Part shown: positions 9,333 to 21,300 of the stretch, in pieces
Layout: each line of letters opens with the position of its first letter
Position numbering within the stretch: the stretch's first letter is position 1
Assembly (NCBI GenBank): GCA_038380435.1
Contig: JAWZYU010000734.1
Coordinates: forward strand, 1 to 64,000
From: Ryuthela nishihirai
Lineage: Eukaryota > Arthropoda > Arachnida > Araneae > Heptathelidae
Reading direction: 5' to 3'
DNA length: 64,000 bases
Notes under the pieces: model-generated
What the model was told of the DNA's origin: nothing
The model's input: only the letters and a program-made list of their open reading frames with translations
Databases searched by the model: none
Translations under genes and position numbers: made by a program

Positions 9333-12300
9333 TCATACTTTCGAAACTTCGCTGCTGTTGGCTGAAGTAGAGAGTGTTCGCTGAGATGCTGAAAACTTTT
9401 TCACGGCGAGTTTCTTCCGAGAGCACATGTTGTCATACTTTTCCTTGATCTGTCGTAAAATGCGTCGTTTACAGACGAAGATGATGAAAAGTAGAACTCC
9501 GTAGAGCGATGTGAGGATTCCTGCTAAAGCATACAACATATAGATACCAGTTGCCCAAGGAAGGAATTCCGTTATCCAGATGATGCCCATCACTAGGAAA
9601 AGCTTCAGGTACAGATTAAACCTGTGGAATAAATCAAATATTGTATTTATGAATTAAGTTATGCAACTAATTTATGCATTGAATATAGACTGAATAAAGA
9701 TATTCTAAACTTGAGATTCCCAAACTGCGGGGCGGGGGTAGCTCAGTCGGTAGCGGGCCAGGCTCGTAATCTGTTATTCCCAGTTCCCAGGTTCGAGTCC
9801 CAGCTGTGTCAGCGTTGAGATTTATCTCCGCCAAACTCCCCGCTCTGCCTATAGTCAGTAGGGGACACCGATGGGCTTGGAATAGGCCGCCGTCCTCCGC
9901 ATGGGACGTTAAGCCGTGGCTCCGTGTGCGAGAGAGCCATACCCTGTGCACGTTAAAGAACACGCTGGATGGCCTTGACGGGAGGCTACCTTCTGTCTCC
10001 CAACAGTTGTTCCAGTGGATCCCCTCCCCCAACCTTCTCTGAGCCTTCGGGTCCATGTGACCTGGCAATTTAGCCCATGGTGTGAAAACTGTAATACGCG
10101 AGTTTACTGCCCCATTCATTCACACATGGATTTGCCCAACACCAAATCATAATAAATCAACAAATTAAGGATTTTCATTACAGCCTATTTTATTCATATA
10201 CCTTGTTCGGATATTTTTTTTTTCCGTTACTAAAACGATATTTTGCACGTTCGTATTTTCTAATATTTGTAGCAAGAAATTTCTATGCAATTATTGGTAC
10301 GCAAAAAAAAGCAAACAAATTGGGAACCACTGTCCTAAACATAATGTATATAGGTACAGAACCAGATCTGGATTTGGGGGGGGGGGGGGGGGCTCAGTCG
10401 GTAGCGCGCCAGGCTCGTAATCTGTAGTTCCCAGGTTCGAGTCCCAGCTGGGTAAGCGTTGAGATTTATCTCCGCAAAATTCCCCGTCCTGCCCACGGTC
10501 AGTAGGGGACACCGATGGGTTTGGAAAGGCTGCCGTCCTTCGGATGGGACGTTAAGCCGTGGCCCCGTGTGCGGGAGAGCTATACCCTGTGCACGTTAAA
10601 GAACACGCTGGATGGCCTTGACGGGAGGCTACCATCTGTCTCCCAACAGCTGTTCCAGTGGGTCCCCTCCCCCAACCTTCTCTGAGCCTTCGGGGTCCTT
10701 GTGACCTGGCCATTTAGCCCATGGTGTACAAGAAAGTGTCCTCAGAGGTAAACCAACCCAACACACGTTAAAGAACACGCTGGATGGCCTTGACGGGAGG
10801 CTACCATCTGTCTCCCAACAGCTGTTCCAGTGGGTCCCCTCCCCCAACATTCTCTGAGCCTTCGGGGTCCATGTGACCTGGCCATTTAGCCCATGGTGTG
10901 CAAAAAAGTGCCGCTCAGAAGTAAAACAACCCAACCTTCCTTAATTTTTTCTCTATACTTGTACAATATATAATCCTTAAGCTTAATGTCAGTAGCCATC
11001 CCCCAGTTTATGAAAAAGATACAAAAATCTTTGTGATTGACAAATCCCATGATTGACAAAGAAAAGCTTGAAACTGAACTAAAAGTATTCTATTGTAGGT
11101 CTGATATTCATGAATATTGAAAATTAATTGAGCTGCTGAAATTTATTTTGGAAAATAATCTAGATGATGTTTTTAGTGAAATTACGAAACTGATAAAAAT
11201 CCTATTGACAGTTCCCATGACTACATCAGAGGCAGAACGCTGCTTTTCAACATTGAAAAGACTAAAAACTTTTCTAAGAAGCACAATGAATTCGGAAAGA
11301 CTAAATGCGCTTGCAGTGCTTTCAATGGAGAAAAATTTCCTCAGTTGTCATCTAGAGGTCAAGGAGAAAATTATCGATCTTTTCGCGCAAATTAAAACAA
11401 GAAGAATGGATTTCATTTTTAAATGAATAGATTGAGCTTGAACTGTAACAATTTAGGTTAAAGTAAGTAAAAAATGTTTGATTTTGTTCTTTTAGGATTT
11501 TATCAAGTTTCTGAATAAATTTTCTTTTTACACATGTTTGTTTCCTTTTACACAATTTTAAAACAAAGGCCAAAAATTCTCTGGAGCAGCACCCCCACTA
11601 ATTTTAGCTACGAGCCGCCACTGCTCAGTGGAGCAGTTCATGGGCCCTGCCGAACGGATTGGTCGCCTAATAAGCAAGGGCCCTTTTTCAAAGTATGGGT
11701 CCCCTAATAGGCAAGGGCCCTTTTCAAAGTATGGGTCCCTAATATGCAAGGGCCCTTTTCAAAGTTTGGGTCCCCTAATAGGCAAGGGCCCTTTTCAAAG
11801 TATGGGTCCCCTAAAAGGCAAGGGCCCTTTTCAAAGTCTGGCCCCCCTAATAAGCAAGGGCCTTTTTTAAAGTATGGGTCCCCTAATATGCAAGGGCTCT
11901 TTTCAAAGTATGGGTCCCCTAGTAGGCAAGGGCCCGTTTCAAAGTCTGGGTCCCCTAATAGGCAAGGGCCCTTTTCAAAGTCTGGGTCCCCTAATAGGCA
12001 AGGACCCTTTTCAAAGTATTGGTCCCCTAATAGGCAAGGGTCCTTTTCAAAGTCTGGGTCCCCTAATAGGCAAGGGTCCTTTTTTCAAAGTCTGGGTCCC
12101 CTAATAGGCAAGGGCCCTTTTCAAAGTCTGGGTCCCCTAATAGGCAAGGGCCCTTTTCAAAGTCTGGGTCCCTTAATAGGCAAGGGCCCTTTTCAAAGTA
12201 TGGGTCCCCTAATAGGCAAGGGCCATTTTCAAAGTATGGGTCCCCTAATAGGCAAGGGTCCTTTTTAAAGTATGGGCCCCCTAATAGGCAAGGGCTCTTT

Positions 12301-15300
12301 TCAAAGTATGGGTCCCCTAATAGGCAAGGGCTTTTAAAGTATGGGTCCCCTAATATGCAAGGGCTCTTTTCAAAATATTGGTCCCCTAATAGGCAAGGGC
12401 CCTTTTCAAAGTATGGGTCGGCTAATAAGCAAGGGCCCTTTTTTCAAAGTATGGGTCCCTAATATGCAAGGGCCCTTTTCAAAATCTGGGTCCCCTAATA
12501 GGCAAGGGCCCTTTTCAAAGTCTGGGTCCCCTAATATGTAAGGGCCCTTTTTTTAAAGTATGGGTCCCCTAATAGGCAAGGGCCCTTTTCAAAGTCTGGG
12601 TCCCCTAATAGGCAAGCGCCCTTTTTCAAAGTATGGGTCCCCTAATAGGCAAGGGCCCTTTTCAAAGTCCGGGTCCCCTAATAGGCAAGGGCCCTTTTCA
12701 AAGTCTGGGTCCCACTAAGAGTCTCCACCTGGGTGCCCAGAGAACTTATGATCCATATGGCTAACCGGGGTACAGAGTAAATTCCAGGTTTCGACCGATG
12801 GACGAGTTTTCCTTTTATGGGACTGCTCGCCATACGAGGTCGGGGATGAGATACATCTATATGGTGTAGCCTTGCCCCCGACGGTAGATAGTCGCGGCTT
12901 TCCATTCAACTTGGTAGTGTCGTGAGACGGGACCAGGGCCTGCGATAGATGAGTTTATCAAAAATTCAGCAGCTAAGTTTTTCGAAGAGGCTGAAGAGCA
13001 ACCTAATCATCTCATTTTTGAAAATGTCAGGTAGATCACACTTCGGATCAAAAATTAAAAAAATAAATCTGTTTTAATCCAGTTTCCATTTGATTCTTAT
13101 TGGGATTTTGTTTCATTCAGCCTTCGGGCTCCGAGATTTTTCGTTTTATTTTGTTTCATGTCTTCTTAAAAGTTCATGCCATTGGCGTTATACAAGGTGA
13201 CAGATATTACGCTTTAGGTCCCATACTCTGTAATACCAAGGAGTGTGATATACAGGGTGATTCAAAACTTATCGTTCAAATTTCGTGAGGTTGGGTTGTT
13301 TTACCTCTGAGCGGCACTTTTTTGCACACCATGGGCTAAATGGCCAGGTCACAAGGACCCCGAATGCTCAGAGAAGGTTGGGGGAGGGGACCCACTGGAA
13401 CAGCTGTTGGGAGACAGATGGTAGCCTCCCGTCAAGGCCATCCAGCGTGTTCTTTAACGTTCGGTTGTTTTACCTCTGAGCGGCACTTTTTTGCACACCG
13501 TGGGCTAAATGGCCAGGTCACAAGGACCCCGAAGGCTCAGAGAAGGTTGGGGGAGGGGACCCACTGGAACAGCTGTTGGGAGACAGATGGTAGCCTCCCG
13601 TCAAGGCCATCCAGCGTGTTCTTTAACGTTGGGTTGTTTTACCTCTGAGCGGCACTTTTTTGCACACCATGGGCTAAATGGCCAGGTCACAAGGACCCCG
13701 AAGGCTCAGAGAAGGTTGGGGGAGGGGACCCACTGGAACAAGCTGTTGGGAGACAGATGGTAGTCTCCCGTCAAGGCCATCCAGCGTGTTCTTTAACGTG
13801 CACAGGGTATGGCTCACCCGCACACGGGGACACGGCTTAACGTCCCATCCGACGGACGGCGGCCTTTCCAAGCCCGTCGGTGTCCCCTACTGACCGTGGG
13901 CAGGGCGGGGAATTTTGCGGAGATAAATCTCAACGCTGACCCAGCTGGGACTCGAACTGGGAACTTCAGATTACGAGCCTGGCGCGCTACCGACTGAGCC
14001 ACCCCCGCCCCAATTTCGTGGGGAGGTAGGGAATACGTCAGGAAACCGATTTCACATAGGAAAGTATGTCCGCAAACGTCATCTACATGAACAAAATGGA
14101 CAAGTAAAGTGAACACAAGGAAACAGTACAGTTAAGTGGTAACGAATGTGACTTTTATTCCAACAAGGTAAAGTACAGGTTCACAGTAGGTGCTCAAAAT
14201 TGCGACCATTTACACGGACACAGGATTCACAGCGCCGTTGCATTGACCGCCGAACATTTTCAAAAACGCCTGGCGTATCACGGACAATGCCTGCGGCGGC
14301 CACTATTCGTGCAACAAGGTCCATTTCACTGTCGACGGGGGTCTCGTACACATGGTATTTCATGGCCCCCCACAAAAAGAAATCCATGGGCGATAAATCA
14401 GGTGACCTGGGTGGCCAAGCGATCGCTGATGACAGCGGGAGTGGTCGGGCGAGCTGTACACTGGTTGGGTACACACAGCGCCCTCTACATACGCATGCGT
14501 ACATTTGCGGACATACTTTCCTATGTGAAATCGGTTTCCTGACGTATTCCCTACCTCCCCACGAAATTTGAATGATAAGTTTTGAATCACCCTGTATATG
14601 TTACCGCTAAAGCTCGAAAGCCGTTAATGTGCACATTACCTAGCTAATCTGCAGATTAACTGATTTGCTCCGTTAACGTGCGGAATCAAGAGTTTTCCGC
14701 ATTTTACCTAGGTAATGTGCACATTAACGACTTCCGTATCGTTAAAGTTCAAAAGTTTGCTTCTCTCATAGTGGTGAATCTCTTGAATATGAATCTTCGT
14801 GTCACCGTGATTCACTCGTCCGCATTATAAAAAACGCCCCGGATGAGCGGAGGCCAAGTGAGAACGAATCGGTAAAGTGATTCATTCTTGATAACGAATC
14901 ACTAAAATGATTCGTTCTCACTTGGCCTGCTCATTTTGGGGGCGTTTTTTATAATTCGGACGACTGATTCATGTTGACAGAGGGATGACCCTGGTTTCAA
15001 CTCTACTCTCGGACACTAGATAAATAACATTATATTAATTTAAGCATACAGAAACGTTCCTGTTGTTCCAGCAAAGATCTTATTTTCACTTTAACTAGTG
15101 CCTAGTAATGTGCAGATTATCCAGGTAATTTGAGAAATGAAAACAATTTTCCTCACGTTAACGGATCACCCTAGTTAATCTGCACAATACCTAGATAATC
15201 TGTAGAATAACTGATTTCTGCACTTTAGCGGTAACATAATGTAGCATATAACTATATCTACCTCAATATAAAATGCTCACATTATCTCATATTATTTTAA

Positions 15301-18300
15301 AATTTAATCTCACCCGAAGGTGAGACTACAAAAATTGCCATAAGGCTCATTATAATGCTCCCCTCCACGGTAATCTTTAGTAAAAGGCGAAAGATTAGCT
15401 CGTATTTTGAAGGGAAACCTGAGCATACAAAGCGATGATAGTGGATTATTTTTCTATGTCAAAATATTTAATATAAAAAGCGGTAGCTCTACTTTTCTTA
15501 AGTACACATTGCATTTTCTGTATGCATTTCATTTACTGTTTAAATTACTTATCAAACTGTCTAAACAATATTAAAATAAGATCATTTAAACTAATTTAGC
15601 TTTCAAATTTTTAACTTCTTTTTAATTAATAATTATTATTTAAAATTTTGTTGCAGGGATGAATTTGACAAATATAGCCAACGAACTCATTAATATTTTT
15701 ATTCCATAGGGACCATTGTGTGTGAGGAAGCTTTGAGTCGGAGTGAAAGGCTTGACCTTTGGAGCCTGTTGGATGACCTTGACCTCGTAGTATCTTTCAC
15801 GTCAAGGGACGGTATACATATTGAAGAGGCAAGATACTCTGAAGCGAGGTTGGTTTGGGTTGTTTTACCTCTGAGGGGCACTTTTTTTGCACACCATGGT
15901 CTAAATGGCCAAGTCACAAAGACCCCGAAGACTCAGAGAAAGTTAGTTTTAGGCCCTTTAGTTAGTTTTAGAAAGTTAGTTTAGGCCTAGGTTGGGGGAG
16001 GTGACCCACTGTTCCAGTGGGTCACCTCCCCCAACTTTCAATGAATTTTCTCCCGTCAAGACCATCCAGCGTATTCTTTAATGTACACAGGGTGTGGCTC
16101 TCCCGCACACAGGGCCACGGCTTAACGTCTCATCCGACGGACGGCGGCCTTTCCAACCTCATCGGTGTCCCCTACTGACCGTGGGCAGGGCGGGGAATTT
16201 TGCGAAGATAAATCTCAACGCTGACTCAGCTGGGACTCGAACCTGGGAACTATAGATTACGAGCCTGGCGCGCTACCGACCGAGCCCCCCCGAGGGCTAA
16301 AAGAAGGTTGAGGGAGGAGAGTCACCGGATAGGTGTTAGGAGACAGATGGTATCCTCTTGTCAAGGCAAAGTCTCTGTTACCTGGCCATTTAGCCCATTG
16401 TGTGAAAAATAAGTGCCCTTAAGTTGGGTTGGGTTGTTTTACCTCTGAGCGGCACTTTTTTGCACACCATGGGCTAAATGGCCAGGTCACAAGGACCCCG
16501 AAGGCTCAGAGAAGGTTGGGAGAGGGGACCCACTGGAACAGCTGTTGGGAGACAGATGGTACCCTCCCGTCAAGGCCATCCAGTGTGTTCTTTAACGTGC
16601 ACAAGGTATGGCTCTGTCGCACACGGGGCCACGGCTTAACGTCCCATCAGACGGACGGCGGCCTTTCCAAGCCCATCGTTGTCCCCTACTGACCGTGGGC
16701 AGGGCGGGGAATTTTGCGAAGATAAATCTCAACGCTGACCCAGCTGGGACTCGAACCTGGGAACTACAGATTACGAGCCTGGCGCGCTACCGACTGAGCC
16801 ACCCCCGCCCCACGTATAGGAAGAGAAAGAATACTAAAAACTTATGACTTTATGAAATAGTTAGCTAGAAATGGTTTGTGGCTGACGGTGCAGTGGCTAA
16901 GTACGCTTGACAGGTACTGTGAGGCCTGGGAAAAACTTCTGGAAAAAACCAAAAGCCAACTAACGGCAAAACTGAATTTTTTTCAGCTAACTATTCCATG
17001 AGTCCCATGTTTGCGACAAGATTGGTGAAATAAGTTTGGAAATAACGAGTTAGTTCAAAATACAATGTAATTGAAAAAGCAGTTTCTTTCGCTTTATAAA
17101 TCGCAGATGTTGCGAGAAATATTAACAAAAGGAAGCTATATAGTTACCATCACGGACAATAGATGGCACGATCAACAAACCTCAATGTTTATTAACTTTA
17201 CGTCTGAAGGTTAATTAATATTTTAATATTAATTAAAGAGACACAATTATTTTTAAATTTTTTCTTGCAGAATGTGATGTCACTCAAACATATAATATAC
17301 AAAGTCAATCTTGAAATGTATTTTTAAATTTCGCCTCACAAAATTTTATAAAGTTTTATTCGCAAATTCTGTTGTTTTATGATATTCTTCCCAATAGCTT
17401 ATAGGCTATAGCGAGGTTTATTTTCATACATTTAAGAGCATTTAAGGCCTGTAATCAGATGAACCCTACTTAACATCAAAGAAAGGAATTGCAACAGATG
17501 ATTCAATAGGAAATGGATAGTTACTCTGAAAGCTAAAGTAATGCCAAATATCAATGGCTTTGAATAGCTGGCGCCATCTTTTGTCCAAATTAATAACTAA
17601 ACGCAATTATTTAACGGGAGTATTTTTGCAATTGAATTTCGGTCAAAATTGACCACATATTGTCGAAAATTTTCAAAACCTTCAAGTTTGAATTAGACGT
17701 TGAAATCCACTGCAAAGCAGCGTGCACATGTGGTTTTAAAATTTTCGTTTCCAAAATATATATTTTTTTATATTCTGCTGAATTGCAAATTCTAAACATT
17801 TCTGGGAATAACCGAAGGCAGATTGGCTACCATCTGTCCCCCAACAGCTGTTCCAGTGGGTTCCCTCCCCCAACCTTCTCTGAGCCTTCGGGATGTGACG
17901 CCATTTACCTCATGGTATGCAAAAAAATGCTGCTCAGAGGTAAAACAATCCAACCTCATCTCTTCATGCTTGCTTCCTTTCCCTCTTAAGAAGTAGCCGC
18001 TATTGTAAACTGCAATGTCACTACTTCTAGTGGGCCTGGTAGAATTCCTTCTGTTCTCTCCTAATCTTATTATTCTGATATTTGGGGATCTGAAAAAAAT
18101 TCTGATACTGAAGATTAAATTCCAAGGGATGCAAATGATTAAAAAGCATTAGAGAATTAAATTCTTAGATGATGTCTTAGTCAGATGGCGTATTATGGAG
18201 GCGATATTTTAGCAGAAAGAAATATAGCCATACCTATAGGGTCTCATATATCTATAGGGCCTCGAATCCAGGTCCTATGCGGCATTTGAAGGGCCTAAAA

Positions 18301-21300
18301 CTAACCTTATGAGGAGAGATAAAGGATTCGATAGAGGTGTAATACCTTTTATTTAATATTCAAATAAAGTTATCTAGAGTAAATAAATATATTTACTTTC
18401 TTTTGTTAAAGTTTATAATTAGATACAAATAAAAAAAATTAAAATTAATATACGCCAAAAGTCTTTTTTTGAATTTTCCAAAAATTTTAGTCGTAGAGTT
18501 TAGGGTTGTTGTTGCTTTACCTCTGAGCGGCACTTTTTTGCACACCATGGGCTAAATGGGCAGGTCACAAGGCCCAGAAGGCTCAGAGAAGGTTGGGGGT
18601 GGGGACCCACTGGAACAGCTGTTGGGAGACAGATGGTAGCCTCCCGTCAAGGCCATCCAGCGTGTTCTTTAACGTTGGGATGTTTTATCTCTGAGCGGCA
18701 CTTTTTTGCACACCATGGGCTAAATGGTCAGGTCACAAGGCCCCGAAGGCTCAGAGAAGGTTGGGGGAGGGGACCCACTGGAACAGCTGTTGGGAGACAG
18801 ATGGTAGCCTCCCGTCAAGGCCATCCAGCGTGTTCTTTAACGTTGGGATGTTTTACCTCTGAGCGGCACTTTTTTGCACACCGTGGGCTAAATGGCCAGA
18901 TCACAAGGACCCCGAAGGCTCAGAGAAGGTTGGAGGAGGGGACCCACTGGAACAGCTGTTGGGAGACAGATGGTAGCCTCCCGTCAAGGCCATCCAGCGT
19001 GTTCTTTAACGTTGGGATGTTTTACCTCTGAGCGGCACTTTTTTGCACACCATGGGCTAAATGGTCAGGTCACAAGGCCCCCGAAGGCTCAGAGAAGGTT
19101 GGAGGAGGGGACCCACTGGAACAGCTGTTGGGAGACATATGGTAGCCTCCCGTCAAGGCCATCCAGCGTGTTCTTTAACGTTGGGATGTTTTACCTCTGA
19201 GCGGCACTTTTTTGCACACCGTGGGCTAAATGGCCAGGTCACATGGACCCCGAAGGCTCAGAGAAGGTTGGAAGAGGGGACCCACTGGAACAGCTGTTGG
19301 GAGACAGATGGTAGCCTCCCGTCAAGGCCATCCAGCGTGTTCTTTAACGTGCACAGGGTTTGGCTCTCCCGCACACGGGGCCACGGCTTAACGTCCCATC
19401 CGACGGACGGCGGCCTTTCCAAGCCCATCGGTGTCCCCTACTGACCGTGGGCAGGGCGGGGAATTTTGCGGAGATAAATCTCATCGCTGACCCAGCTGGG
19501 ACTCGAACCTGGGAACTACAGATTACGAGCCTGGCGCGCTACCGACTGAGCCACTCCCGCCCATTAAGAGATGATTAAACGTACCACCAGTTTTTTAATT
19601 GGTTAGGAAGGACAATTTAATATTTAAAATTCATAGAAAATATTTCCTGCCTTAAAATTAAAGGGAAATGTGCTAAGTGAAAATTATGTTTAAAAAAAAA
19701 AATGATGTGCCAACTTTTGTGGGACAATAAAATTAAAAGAACGTGTATTAATTTTTCTATTATTTTTACTCCAGTAGCGTAATGTCAGGTGATTAATTGA
19801 TAAAACTAATTTTTAAAAATCTGTTTTTCCATGATTTTATATTAAAAATTCCCTTCCCCTCTTCAAACTCATTACTTAAATCTGGGGAAGCACGTGCCCC
19901 ATCGCTCCCGTTAAAATGCCTTCCGTTATTCCCAGAAATGTTTAGAATTTGCAATTCAGCAGAATATAAAAAAATATATATTTTGAAAACGAAAATGTTA
20001 GAACCACAAGTACACGCTGCCTTGCAGTGGATTTCAACGTCTAATTCAAACTTGAAGATTTTGAAATATTTTTGGTCAATTTTGACCGAAATTCAAGTGC
20101 AAAAATACTCCGGTTAAATAATTGCCATTAAGTTATTAATTTGGACAAAAGATGGCGCCAGCTATTCAAAGCCATTGATATTTGGCATTACTTTAGTTAT
20201 CAGAACAACTATCCATTTCCTATTGAATCATCTGTTGCAATTCCTTTCTTTGATGTTAAGTAGGGTTCATTTGATTACAGGCCTTAAATGCTCTTAAATG
20301 TATAAAAATAAACCTCGCTATAGCCTATAACCTATTGGGAAGAATATCATAAAACAACAGATTTTGCGAATAAAACTTTATAAAATTTTGTAAGGCGAAA
20401 TTTAAAAACACATTTCAAGATTGGTTTTGTATAGTATATGTTTGAGTGACATTACATTCTGCAAGAAAATATTAAAAAATAATTGTGTCTCTTTAATTAA
20501 TATTAAAATATTAACCTTCAGACGTAAAGTTGATAAACATTGATGTTTGTTGATCCTGCCATCTATTGTCCGTGATGGTAACTATATAGTTGCCTTTGTT
20601 AATATTTCTCGCAACATCTGCGATTTATAAAGCGAAAGAAACTGCTTTTTCATTTACACTGTATTTCGAACTAACTCGTTATTTCCAAACTTATTTCACC
20701 AATCTTATCGTAAACATGGGACTCATGGAATATTTAGCTGAAAAAAATTAAGTTTTGCCGTTAGTTGGCTTTTGGTTTTTTCCAGAAGTTTTGCCCAGGT
20801 CTCGCAGTACCTGCCAAGCGTACTTAGCCACTGCACAATTACCTCTGAGCGGCACTTTTTTGCACACCATGGGCTAAATGGCCAGGTCACATGGACCCCG
20901 AAGGCTCAGAAAAGGTTGGGGGAGGGGACCCACTGGAAAAGCTGTTGGGAGACAGATGGTAGCCTCCCGTCAAGGCCATCCAGCGTGTTCTTTAACGTGT
21001 GTTGGATTGTTTTACCTCTGAGCGGCACCTTTTAGCACCTAATGGGCTAAAATGGCCAGGTCACAAGGATCCCGAAGGTTGAGAGAATGTTGAGGGAGGG
21101 GACCCACTGGAACAGCTGTTGGGAGACAGATGGTAACCTCCCGTCAAGGCCATCCAGCGTGTTCTTTAACGTTGGGTTGTTTTACCTCTGAGCGCCCCTT
21201 TTAGCACATAATGGACTAAAATGGCCAGGTCACAAGGATCCCGAAGGTTGAGAGAAGGTTGGGGGAGAGGACCCAATGGAACAGCTGTTGGGAGACATGG

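Noticed and set aside
11628..12541. Long ORFs (up to 174 residues) over the GGGCCC array
   Set aside because: A stop-free 37-bp unit read in three frames; all frames open alike, which argues against selection for coding.
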